A DNA stretch of 6,867 nucleotides, taken from Gammaproteobacteria bacterium (GTDB lineage Bacteria > Pseudomonadota > Gammaproteobacteria > SZUA-229). The notes under the pieces were generated by a model. It ran no database searches and was not told the origin of the DNA. It worked only from the letters and a program-made list of their open reading frames with translations. Each line of letters starts with the position of its first letter. Positions within the stretch are counted from its first letter, which is position 1. The position numbers were made by a program, and so were the translations under genes. Shown in pieces: positions 1-6,625 of the stretch. The DNA lies in NCBI GenBank assembly GCA_030641945.1, contig DAOWLL010000089.1:1-6867 (forward strand), given 5' to 3'.

Positions 1-1457
1 AGCGCATGATAATGGTTCGCCAGGTCTGACAGATTGGATTTGAGGAAAGTCAGCACTACCGGGAACTGCTTGATATCAAAGAATCTCCAGTACTCCGCAT
101 TAAGCCCATAGGTGTTCGAATAATTCTTTTTAGATTCTATGACGAGTTTAGGAAATCCGCCTTGTAAATAAATTTCGATGACGCGTATGTTGAAGTACGG
201 TGCAACTTTATTCAGCGCGTTTTGCTCAACATAACTATTATAAGATTGCGCTGCATCACTATACCTACGCTTATCCAGGTAGTATTCGCCAAGATGGCTA
301 TAAACACTGGCCTCATATGTACGCGGCCCAGCCTGCGTAAAGAAATCTACAATCGCTTCAGCACCGCCTAGATATGAAAAACTCAGGCTGATAACACGAT
401 AAGCATCATCAATCCGCTTTTTCTCTATCTTGTCATCAGCCTGCTCGAGCTCATAACCTTCGTCAATTTTGAAATCAAGCATGGCTATAAAGTCTTTCAG
501 CGCTTCTTCATACAGATCCTGCTTGAAGTATGACCAGCCCTGCTTATACAAAGCCAATTCATAAAATGCAGAACCCATGCCTATTTCCAGTACGACCTGG
601 TACGCTTCTTCAGCATCAAGATAACGTTTACGCGTGAAAAAATACTCTGCACGTCTGAAGTGCGCTTCATCCAGATGCCGTGAATTCGGATATTTCACCA
701 CCATAACATTCAGGGTATCGATAGCTTTTTCAATCTGTCCGGTTTCCTCATAGGCACGCGACAACTGATACATGACCTGGTCGTTACGCTCATACAGTGG
801 ATACTTCTTCAACAGACCTTTATACAACTCGATGGCCTCCATCGCACCGGCGACCTGCAAGTCTTCTGCTTTGCCTGTTGGTGAAGTTATGGTGGAATTG
901 TCCGTGTTGAATTTTTGCTCACGCGTAGCACGCTCGCTAAATTCTTTCTCCGATTCGGATAGATCCGCAATAGCCCCTGATTCGTTACTGGCAACCTTGT
1001 CTCCACTGGCCATAATTGCCGCGCCTGCTTCGCTGGCGTCGAGCACCTCTATTCCCGGCTCTGTCATTTTGTCGAGCTGTGGTGAATCTACTGACTTTAT
1101 TTCTGCAGTTGTTGCTGCAGTCACTGGTACCGCGGCAGTGGCGTCGGATGCTTCAATCACAGGCGATGATGAGCTGAATTCGGCTGCCGCTGAATATTCC
1201 TTCTCGATTTTCAGATCAGCCAGGCGGCGTATGGCCTCTGGCGTCATGGCAGTCTCAGGCGTTTCATCAAGATAACGCTGGTAACTCTCCAGGGCTTTTT
1301 CCAGGCTGCCAACAATCACCTCTTCCTTGATTTCAATATTGACATCCTTCAGGCTGCCGAGCGTACCTTCAGTGTTATAAGTCGCACAACCTGTAACAGA
1401 AAGGCCATAAACGACCAGAAAGACTGTAATTATGTTCACTGGGGATCCATGCCTCAT
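1..1457 (-). CDS. TPR-repeat outer-membrane lipoprotein (3' end outside window)
   Basis: The frame is open from ATG at 1457 to the window edge, 485 codons with no stop, so the C-terminus is missing. The N-terminus has a lipoprotein signal: hydrophobic residues 8-22, then VTGC with the lipidated Cys at 24. Ala follows the Cys rather than Asp, which by the Lol rule favours the outer membrane. Residues about 50-82 look like a first helical repeat. Residues about 88-200 form a Ser/Thr/Ala/Glu-rich low-complexity linker. From about 204 onward there are TPR-like helix pairs (about 204-260, 262-295, 298-330, 383-415) with typical Tyr/Ala/Gly spacing. The start overlaps the stop of the upstream gene (ATGA) with GGGGTGA just upstream, indicating translational coupling. 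TPR lipoproteins of this kind act as scaffolds in envelope complexes. Similarity to AglT/GltE of Myxococcus gliding machinery is my inference from architecture only. Confidence 0.88.
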   Translation of the reverse strand, partial: MRHGSPVNIITVFLVVYGLSVTGCATYNTEGTLGSLKDVNIEIKEEVIVGSLEKALESYQRYLDETPETAMTPEAIRRLADLKIEKEYSAAAEFSSSSPVIEASDATAAVPVTAATTAEIKSVDSPQLDKMTEPGIEVLDASEAGAAIMASGDKVASNESGAIADLSESEKEFSERATREQKFNTDNSTITSPTGKAEDLQVAGAMEAIELYKGLLKKYPLYERNDQVMYQLSRAYEETGQIEKAIDTLNVMVVKYPNSRHLDEAHFRRAEYFFTRKRYLDAEEAYQVVLEIGMGSAFYELALYKQGWSYFKQDLYEEALKDFIAMLDFKIDEGYELEQADDKIEKKRIDDAYRVISLSFSYLGGAEAIVDFFTQAGPRTYEASVYSHLGEYYLDKRRYSDAAQSYNSYVEQNALNKVAPYFNIRVIEIYLQGGFPKLVIESKKNYSNTYGLNAEYWRFFDIKQFPVVLTFLKSNLSDLANHYHA

Positions 1458-3385
1458 GGCTTCACCCCGTCTGCAGCAGGTGTTGCCGTGGCAGTCGCAG
1501 ATTGCTCGAGCGCTTTATCTTCCTGCGCCTTGGTGGCACGGTCGTAACTTTCCGCCAGAGCGAACCTTGCCTTGATTTGATACTCCTCCAGTCGTTTGCG
1601 GCGCTTATCAAGTTCGTTGAATGCCATCTGCTCCAGCACTCTTCCCTGCCTGGCCATAATGCGCTTGAGATTTACCCCTGTATCGCGCAGGCGTGTGCGC
1701 AGCTGCTGTATAGGTATTGTGTAACCTTCATAACTCTGTGTTGCTGCCTGGCGTGTACGCACAAAAGCGCGATACTGCTTGTTCAGATCATCGATCACGC
1801 CATCAAGGTCCTGCAAATTTTTATAGGCCCTGGTCAGGCGCTTATCGAATTCAGACTTGACACGCCAATCGAGTACACCTGATAGACGATTCATGCGATA
1901 CAGGATTTCTTCAGTCGCCTGGTTCGGATTGGCCTCGAGATCTATTTTTATCTTTGCTAATCGGTCTATGGCTGCACGCTCATTGGCAGTCGCGAGGTAT
2001 ACAGGCCGACGCAAAACCAATAATGATTGAATGCGCTCATTCAGCCGGTCACGCTGTTCGATTCGAAGACGAATACGCGAATCTAGTTTTTTGAACCTGG
2101 TTTCGACTTGCGGCAACAGGGGCTCGTAATACTGACGGCGTAATTCAATAATATCTTCAAAAACTGTCAGGCTATCCAGCCATGCCGTCAGATGCTGCCT
2201 GAGGTCAGCAAGATCTTTGTAGTTTTTCAGCGACTCCTGGAAATCATGTGCAGCCAGTAATTCCATGATATAGCGGGTTTCCGGGCTGTCCGGCAGCTCG
2301 CGCAGGTTAACTACCCAGTTTTTGTCCTGTTCAGCTTCTTTGCTGACCAGCGCAGTGAGAAACTTGCCCTCACGAATACTTTTGATTGAAGCATCAAGGC
2401 TGTCGATTTCACTGGCAAATACATCCATTGCCTTGCCATACATAATGGCAGCCTTGCCATGCACATTGAGCTTACTGTAAGCAAAAGGCACCGCCATCAT
2501 GGCTTCTTGCACAGAAATGTTGGTCTGCTCACGCTCATGCAACAAACTCCAGGGCACCAGCGCGCGATCATAACGGTCCTGTGCGACCTCTACCCAGCCT
2601 GCGCCAAGCAATGCACGGTTGGAAAACGGCCCATCTAACCTGATACGTGAAAAATACTTACCTGCTTTTTCCGCTTCACCCGCATCGACATAGTAATTTG
2701 CTAGTTTAAGGTTGCCTTTGTCCTTCAGCGCAAGAACTGCTTCATCATCGGTGTTGAGTCTTCCTAGCTGATCCAGCATGTCAATGGCAAGCTCATTCTG
2801 AGAGGTTTGCAGATAAGCCATCGCAAGGTTGTACTCAATATATCCGCTGTAAGCATTATCACCTTTGAGCGCTTTAAGCAGTTTTATTGCATCACTGAAC
2901 TTGCCAACGGAAACATATATCTGAGCGCGCAGGAAAACTACATCGCTGCGTATTTTTTTTGGTACTTCGCCTTTTATCAACTCAACCGCATGCAGCGCAT
3001 TGACATAATCCTGTTTGCGATAATAAAGACGCGCCAGTCTGAATGCGGCTTCATTTCGTTCAGTCTCAGAAACATTATTAGCCAGTACTGTTTCTATCGC
3101 ACGGCCGGCACGTTGATGCATGCGGTAGTAAAGTTCAAGATCGCCGACAGAAAACTCAGCCTGCCCGCGATGCCAGTGAAGACTGTCCAGCCCGGGCTCA
3201 TCCAGTGCATAGTACTGGCCAAGTTCTATATCAAGATGGGAAATCGCTTCAAAATAATCATTCTGGTAGGCGTGATAAAGAATCTCACCATAGAAGATGT
3301 CACGCATCTCCTGGTGCTGCCTGACAGTGCCATGCGTCAATAATGGTAGCAGCAGTAAAGCTGCGATAGAAAACCGCAAACTCAT
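1454..3385 (-). CDS. Exported TPR / coiled-coil protein, 643 aa
   Basis: Residues 1-19 form a signal peptide (short positive N-region, then an Ala/Leu-rich core ending near THG), so the protein is probably periplasmic; there is no lipobox. Residues about 35-320 are helical repeats of TPR type, for example around 113-140, 147-175, 182-208 and 256-283, with W/Y-A-Y-G spacing. Residues about 380-625 are long, highly charged helices rich in Arg, Lys, Glu and Leu, predicted coiled coil. The last 15 residues are an Ala/Thr-rich flexible tail. No catalytic motif is visible. It starts 3 nt after the stop of the 180-aa gene and overlaps the lipoprotein gene by 4 nt, so it is the central member of a coupled operon. 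A scaffold or adaptor role in an envelope machine is an inference; the exact family is not recognised. Confidence 0.92.
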   Translation of the reverse strand: MSLRFSIAALLLLPLLTHGTVRQHQEMRDIFYGEILYHAYQNDYFEAISHLDIELGQYYALDEPGLDSLHWHRGQAEFSVGDLELYYRMHQRAGRAIETVLANNVSETERNEAAFRLARLYYRKQDYVNALHAVELIKGEVPKKIRSDVVFLRAQIYVSVGKFSDAIKLLKALKGDNAYSGYIEYNLAMAYLQTSQNELAIDMLDQLGRLNTDDEAVLALKDKGNLKLANYYVDAGEAEKAGKYFSRIRLDGPFSNRALLGAGWVEVAQDRYDRALVPWSLLHEREQTNISVQEAMMAVPFAYSKLNVHGKAAIMYGKAMDVFASEIDSLDASIKSIREGKFLTALVSKEAEQDKNWVVNLRELPDSPETRYIMELLAAHDFQESLKNYKDLADLRQHLTAWLDSLTVFEDIIELRRQYYEPLLPQVETRFKKLDSRIRLRIEQRDRLNERIQSLLVLRRPVYLATANERAAIDRLAKIKIDLEANPNQATEEILYRMNRLSGVLDWRVKSEFDKRLTRAYKNLQDLDGVIDDLNKQYRAFVRTRQAATQSYEGYTIPIQQLRTRLRDTGVNLKRIMARQGRVLEQMAFNELDKRRKRLEEYQIKARFALAESYDRATKAQEDKALEQSATATATPAADGVKP

Positions 3386-3388
3386 GCG

Positions 3389-3931
3389 CTACCAGTCCCT
3401 GAACTTTATATCCTGTTCGGTTGTTTCAGGGCCGGCTATTTTTATTTCAACAAATTTTGGGCCCACGTCCTTGTTTATGCGATAAGTGCCACTGCGTTTA
3501 TATTCTCCTCCTGCGGGCGCCTTGCCAATATAACTAACGACAAGATCATGTTCACCGGTTTTGATATTTCCCAGGTATAGCCGCTGCACACCCCCGCTTT
3601 GCAGCGCTTCCAGTTCACGAAAAGAATACAGGTGCTGTGCGACTACCTTTTCATCGAGTTTGAGCTGTACCGAGTCGAGTCGAAAATCATCGCCATTATT
3701 CATCGAGATGAACAATGAGACCTGGGTGTTTGAAGGGAATAGTAATTTTTCCTCGAGCCTTGCCAGTTCAGAATTCAGATTAAGCACATCTTTCTTGATG
3801 TCCTGAACCTGTTCATCGAGGCCCTTGATCTGATCTCGTGAAACTTCGTCGGCGTTAGCTGCATATGAAAAAATAACAGCGAGGACAATGTATAGGCATT
3901 GCCGGAATAATTTCTGTACGTGCGATTGCAT
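3389..3931 (-). CDS. Secreted coiled-coil plus beta-domain protein, 180 aa
   Basis: This is the first gene of the three-gene envelope operon. Residues about 8-27 form a signal peptide ending AANA, with likely cleavage before Asp28. Residues about 31-65 are a heptad-like amphipathic helix (D-Q-I-K-G-L-D-E-Q-V pattern), a short coiled coil that could mediate oligomerisation or binding to the coiled-coil protein encoded downstream. Residues about 69-165 are beta-rich, with alternating hydrophobic strands and a G-E-H-D-L-V-V-S-Y turn-strand resembling PEGA-like or immunoglobulin-like periplasmic domains. There is no helix-turn-helix, lipoyl or enzyme motif, so any label as a regulator or acyltransferase would not be supported. 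The start has a weak AGGG about 8 nt upstream. An earlier in-frame start is unlikely because the signal peptide begins here. Function is unknown; a periplasmic accessory of the TPR proteins is inferred. Confidence 0.88.
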   Translation of the reverse strand: MQSHVQKLFRQCLYIVLAVIFSYAANADEVSRDQIKGLDEQVQDIKKDVLNLNSELARLEEKLLFPSNTQVSLFISMNNGDDFRLDSVQLKLDEKVVAQHLYSFRELEALQSGGVQRLYLGNIKTGEHDLVVSYIGKAPAGGEYKRSGTYRINKDVGPKFVEIKIAGPETTEQDIKFRDW

Positions 3932-4456
3932 GTCTTTATCCCTGTAATGAACAAATGAGTCAATTGCTTAATCTTTATAATGCTGTGCACTATGGCACTT
4001 GTTATTACAGCCATGAAAGAGATCGCCCAGATCTATTCATGCCACGGCACACGTGGCTGATACTCGCGTCGAGATTAAATCCCGAACACGATTACTGTAA
4101 GACTAAGATAGCCCTGAATTACTGTTCTTCACATTTACAAACCGCACCCATGGCGAGACATGCGCAAAAAAGCCTCGTCATTCCCTACTCTTAGTCCAAT
4201 AGATAGATAGCCGCAAGTTTGTAGCGAAAACTCGTGAAAATTAGCGGCCTGCAATGCAGATTTAGGCGAGGAATGCCCATATCCTAAATATGTTAAGTTA
4301 TTGTTTTATTTGATATTATATGACTATTACGAGGGTAGATGCCGGTGCATGCGAGCGCGCATCGGCGGAAAACTTCGAGCTGATTATATCAATCGGCAAA
4401 TTACGGCTAATTTAGCCTGAATAAGCCGGTTCAGAGCGTTACCTGGTTCCGTGGAC
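3932..4456. other. Intergenic region, 525 bp, no convincing gene
   Basis: Short open frames here lack ribosome binding sites and protein-like composition. The region lies between the end of the cytochrome c gene and the start of the envelope operon, so it should hold a terminator for the first and a promoter for the second. On the minus strand a TATAAA at 3974-3979 lies about 43 nt before the operon start but has no good -35 partner. Another TATAAT on the minus strand at 4384-4389 is preceded only by poor -35 matches. A TAGA tandem (4200-4210) and a short GGCTAA/TTAGCC palindrome (4405-4417) are also present. No RNA gene was recognised. Confidence 0.5.
4341..4366. repeat. Imperfect inverted repeat / potential hairpin
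   Basis: Two 12-base arms (4341-4352 and 4355-4366) are separated by only GA. Nine of 12 positions pair by Watson-Crick rules. On the plus strand two of the rest are G-T wobbles, so that strand folds better. It sits about 90 nt beyond the cytochrome c stop codon. It could end or stabilise that transcript, but no T-run follows on the minus strand, so it is not a standard intrinsic terminator. Confidence 0.35.
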
Positions 4457-5119
4457 TCAGTAGGAAAGCAGCCGAATGTAACTGACCAGCGCCTCAACAT
4501 CACCCTGGCTAAGGATACCTCGCCAGGCAGGCATAAACCTGCCTTTACCATCGAGAATACTCTTGACCAGCTCTTCATTGTCGATACTGTTGGTCTCGTT
4601 GGGATTGGTGTGGTCCATCGGCATGATCCCCATGAGGTTCGTCATGATACCATCGCCATCACCCTCCACCCCGTGACACACCTGGCAATATTTCTGGTAA
4701 AGCAGCATGCCTGCTTCGGGATCGCCCATCAGATCATGTTTCGCGCTGCCCAGAAAGCGGAGGTATGCGATCAATGCCTTGACCTGGGGCTCGCTGAAGA
4801 CATCCTTCCATTCCGGCATCGAATCACTGAGCAGGTTGTGGCGGTCTCGGCCTGTTATAGTCTGCCGGCCTTCACCGGTAATGATCTTCATGAGGATGGT
4901 GTCACTTCTGGAACGTACTGTAGTGGACAGATCTGCTGGACTGATCTTCATTACCTTTGCGAGAGGACCATCGCCCTTGCCACCGGTTCCATGACATAAC
5001 TGGCAGTAGGAAACATACAACCTTCTTCCTTCATAGGCGGGTGGAGGATTGGCTGATGCCTGAGGGACGCTGACTGCGAACAGGCCCAGCAGTACTACAG
5101 CATGAATAAAATATTTCAT
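4457..5119 (-). CDS. Periplasmic di-heme cytochrome c (two class I domains), 220 aa
   Basis: A signal peptide spans residues 1-23 (hydrophobic core, ends ASA), so the mature protein is periplasmic. Two similar class I cytochrome c domains follow. Domain 1 has CQLCH (Cys39, Cys42, His43) and a probable axial Met101 in S-M-P-E-W. Domain 2 has CQVCH (Cys145, Cys148, His149) and a probable axial Met196 in F-M-P-A-W. Each heme site is followed by a G-x-G-D-G loop, and each domain ends in an aromatic/Leu-rich helix (A-Y-L-R-F-L, S-Y-I-R-L-L), consistent with internal duplication of a cbb3/cytochrome c6-like module. The start is well supported by AGGAGAG 7 nt upstream. It lies 105 nt downstream of the peroxidase gene in the same direction. 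By family precedent, small c-type cytochromes donate electrons to di-heme peroxidases; that this one serves its neighbour is inferred. Confidence 0.95.
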   Translation of the reverse strand: MKYFIHAVVLLGLFAVSVPQASANPPPAYEGRRLYVSYCQLCHGTGGKGDGPLAKVMKISPADLSTTVRSRSDTILMKIITGEGRQTITGRDRHNLLSDSMPEWKDVFSEPQVKALIAYLRFLGSAKHDLMGDPEAGMLLYQKYCQVCHGVEGDGDGIMTNLMGIMPMDHTNPNETNSIDNEELVKSILDGKGRFMPAWRGILSQGDVEALVSYIRLLSY

Positions 5120-5126
5120 GAATTAT

Positions 5127-5133
5127 CTCTCCT
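5127..5133 (-). promoter_or_regulatory. Strong ribosome binding site of the cytochrome c gene
   Basis: On the minus strand this reads AGGAGAG, 7 nt before the ATG at 5119. It is the best Shine-Dalgarno match in the window and fixes the start. It implies the cytochrome is translated independently of, and perhaps more strongly than, the upstream peroxidase. Confidence 0.85.
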
Positions 5134-5161
5134 GCCGAATAAATGTGTCAGAAAATAAATA

Positions 5162-5217
5162 TTGCATGCAAATGATCCTTTGTACTATGTTGCAAAGTAT
5201 TATATGCGACGTTGCAA
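5162..5217. promoter_or_regulatory. TTGCA palindrome cluster around a TATAAT box
   Basis: The 105-bp gap between the peroxidase and cytochrome c genes contains the 10-bp palindrome TTGCATGCAA (5162-5171) and two copies of the 6-bp palindrome TTGCAA (5190-5195 and 5212-5217), 22 bp apart. A perfect minus-strand TATAAT (5199-5204) lies between the two hexamers. No good -35 element is placed 16-18 bp upstream. The layout would suit an activator- or repressor-controlled internal promoter for the cytochrome gene, but the short elements could also occur by chance in this AT-rich stretch. Confidence 0.3.
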
Positions 5218-5224
5218 GCTCACT

Positions 5225-6214
5225 TTATTTTACGTACTGCTCCCTGTTTTTGTCCGTCAATGCCTTGAGGAAACTCATGATATCACTCACCTGCTGATCA
5301 GTCAGTTCCTCGTCCAGTTGCAGCTTACCCATCTTGCGTACAGCTTCATCGAGCGTTTTGATTTTTCCGTCATGGAAGTACGGTGCTGTTAAGGCCACAT
5401 TACGCAGAGGCGCCACCTTGAAAAACATTCGGTCGTCCTCATCTTTTGTGAGCGCGTACATACCCTGGTCAACCTGGTTTTCATAGGGGTTTTCCTTGCC
5501 CAGGGGCTCATATGTCTCGCCACCGAGAAGTTTGCCATCGTGGCACGACTTGCAATCAATTTTGAGAAAAGTTTTAAGACCTCGCTGCTCAGCTTCACTT
5601 AATGCGCCTGCATCACCGTTCATAAAATCATCGAAACGGGCCGGTGTTATTAATGTGCGCTCAAATGCCGCGATGGCCTCGGCAATATTCTGGTAACTGA
5701 TAGCGGGTTCCTCCCCGGGAAATGCCAGGGCAAAAGCGTCCCGGTATTCAGCTATACCCCGTATCTTCATCTCTACCGATTTTTCGTCGGGCATGCCCAT
5801 TTCAATCGAATTAAGGATCGGCCCCTTGGCCTGCTCGACCAGGTCCTCGGCACGGCCGTCCCAGAACTGGCTGTCCTGCCAGCCTGCATTTAATACTGTC
5901 GGGCTATTACGCGTGCCCTGCTCACCTCTTGCACCGGGTGAGGTCGCGAGATTATCGACACCGGCGAAGCCGTCCTCCAGACGGTGGCATGTGGCACAGG
6001 ACTGGCTGTCATTGATGGACAGGCGTTTTTCAAAATAGAGCTTTTTACCCAGTGCAATGCGCTCCGATGTGTTATTTTCTGATCCTGGCATAGCATCAGG
6101 CAAGGTTGACAAAAATCGGTTTGCACGACGGATCAACAGGTCAGCACCATCAGCAAAAACGCTGGTTGTCGCCAGTAACAGCAATGTTATAACGATCCAG
6201 GCGATATGTTTCAT
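5225..6214 (-). CDS. Di-heme cytochrome c peroxidase / MauG-family protein, 329 aa
   Basis: A periplasmic enzyme of the bacterial CCP/MauG superfamily, whose classical members reduce H2O2 to water with electrons from small cytochromes. A signal peptide spans residues 1-21 (ends VFA). The N-terminal heme site is CATCH (Cys73, Cys76, His77); the C-terminal one is CKSCH (Cys221, Cys224, His225). Conserved family blocks are L-G-K-K-L-Y-F, R-N-S-P-T-V-L-N, F-W-D-G-R-A-E-D-L, G-G-E-T-Y and L-R-N-V-A-L-T-A-P-Y-F-H-D-G. Compared from memory with the Pseudomonas aeruginosa enzyme, Trp118 matches bridging Trp94, Glu138 matches Glu114, and Met295 matches axial Met275. The position of the distal ligand His71 is Ala95, in T-S-P-G-A-R-G. 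Length is normal for the family. AAGG lies 10 nt before the start. Peroxidase activity is likely; a MauG-like oxidase role is the alternative. Confidence 0.96.
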   Translation of the reverse strand: MKHIAWIVITLLLLATTSVFADGADLLIRRANRFLSTLPDAMPGSENNTSERIALGKKLYFEKRLSINDSQSCATCHRLEDGFAGVDNLATSPGARGEQGTRNSPTVLNAGWQDSQFWDGRAEDLVEQAKGPILNSIEMGMPDEKSVEMKIRGIAEYRDAFALAFPGEEPAISYQNIAEAIAAFERTLITPARFDDFMNGDAGALSEAEQRGLKTFLKIDCKSCHDGKLLGGETYEPLGKENPYENQVDQGMYALTKDEDDRMFFKVAPLRNVALTAPYFHDGKIKTLDEAVRKMGKLQLDEELTDQQVSDIMSFLKALTDKNREQYVK

Positions 6215-6290
6215 CTCACTCTAGCCTTCATTTATTTTATCGACCAGAATACACAAGCGCGCGAAGGAATAAAAGGTGTCGCTGACAACT

Positions 6291-6309
6291 GAGTCTGATT
6301 ATCATTTGC
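6291..6309 (-). promoter_or_regulatory. Candidate Fur box upstream of the peroxidase gene
   Basis: On the minus strand this 19-bp stretch matches the classical Fur consensus (GATAATGATAATCATTATC) at 14 of 19 positions by hand count, including an unbroken central AATGATAATCA. It lies 77 nt before the peroxidase start, next to a TTGTCA hexamer. Iron-responsive control would make sense for a heme enzyme dealing with peroxide, but one site counted by eye is weak evidence. Confidence 0.35.
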
Positions 6310-6477
6310 TTCTGTCCAGCCGGGATTGGTGACAGGCTATTGACAATCGGCTGGGCTGCAGACATTGCGTTTATCGGATTGCGCACGCCCGGTACAGCTT
6401 GTTCAGCCAACTGCGTTGAGGTCCAGTGTTCGCAGCATGATATGCGGCAGAACCATAATAAAGGAACAGTACATATG

Positions 6478-6549
6478 TCCACAGATGAACGCAGATGAAC
6501 ACGGATGAAAGCATTTTTAAGTTTCTAAATATCTGTGTTCATCTGTGGA
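6478..6549. repeat. Inverted repeat built from GATGAACACA-like units
   Basis: The left arm (6478-6496) and right arm (6531-6549) are inverted copies matching at 18 of 19 positions, around a 34-nt loop. The left side extends as three tandem copies of a 10-bp unit (6484-6493, 6494-6503, 6504-6513) reading GATGAACGCA, GATGAACACG and GATGAAAGCA; the right arm carries the complement (ATCTGTGTTC ATCTGTGG). ATCTGTGTTCATCTGTGG-type repeats occur between genes in many unrelated bacteria. It could form a long cruciform or RNA hairpin. It has no transposase and is not a recognised insertion sequence. Confidence 0.8.
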
Positions 6550-6625
6550 TGTTGTTGTTAAACATTCGCGTGGGGCCGTGAAGCGGCAGGCGGACAAATA
6601 CTCCCTGTGTGGTCAGGGTGTTATC

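Larger units (their letters stand above)
6215..6625. other. Intergenic region between divergent genes
   Basis: About 410 bp upstream of the peroxidase gene (minus) and the membrane protein gene (plus). It holds the Fur-like site and the GATGAACACA inverted repeat listed separately. A minus-strand TTGTCA (6283-6288), just downstream of the Fur-like site, resembles a -35 element, but no acceptable -10 lies 16-18 bp further on. Open frames here, including a minus-strand one at 6237-6482, show no domain-like or signal-peptide features and are judged non-coding. No FNR/Anr box (TTGAT-N4-ATCAA) was seen. Confidence 0.5.

Noticed and set aside
772..1275. Plus-strand open frame of 167 codons
   Set aside because: It is antisense to the TPR lipoprotein gene, covering its Ser/Thr/Ala-rich linker. 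Its Ser/Ala-rich composition mirrors that linker, and there is no ribosome binding site.
2807..3343. Plus-strand open frame of 178 codons
   Set aside because: It is antisense to the TPR region of the 643-aa gene, which has a signal peptide, repeats and operon spacing. The antisense product has no coherent domain.
3936..3963. TTGACT, 17-bp spacer, GATAAA promoter on the minus strand before the envelope operon
   Set aside because: The spacing is ideal, but the -10 lies only 3 nt before the ATG, so transcription would begin at or inside the start codon.
4160..4185. Minus-strand GAGGC followed by six T as an intrinsic terminator
   Set aside because: No complementary left arm lies upstream, so no stem can form before the T-run.
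3955..4194. Plus-strand open frame of 79 codons in the intergenic region
   Set aside because: It has no ribosome binding site, no domain-like or signal features, and a composition resembling random sequence.
4451..4999. Plus-strand open frame of 182 codons
   Set aside because: It lies opposite the cytochrome c gene, whose two CxxCH sites, axial Met residues, signal peptide and strong ribosome binding site identify the real coding strand.
6478..6549. CRISPR array or insertion-sequence end
   Set aside because: The units are 10 bp and contiguous without spacers. No cas or transposase gene and no target-site duplication are visible.
6475..6583. Tiny plus-strand frames (MSTDERR at 6475, and a 28-codon frame at 6496)
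   Set aside because: AAGGA precedes the first, but both are generated by the GATGAACACA repeat and the first ends after seven codons. They are more simply explained as repeat sequence.
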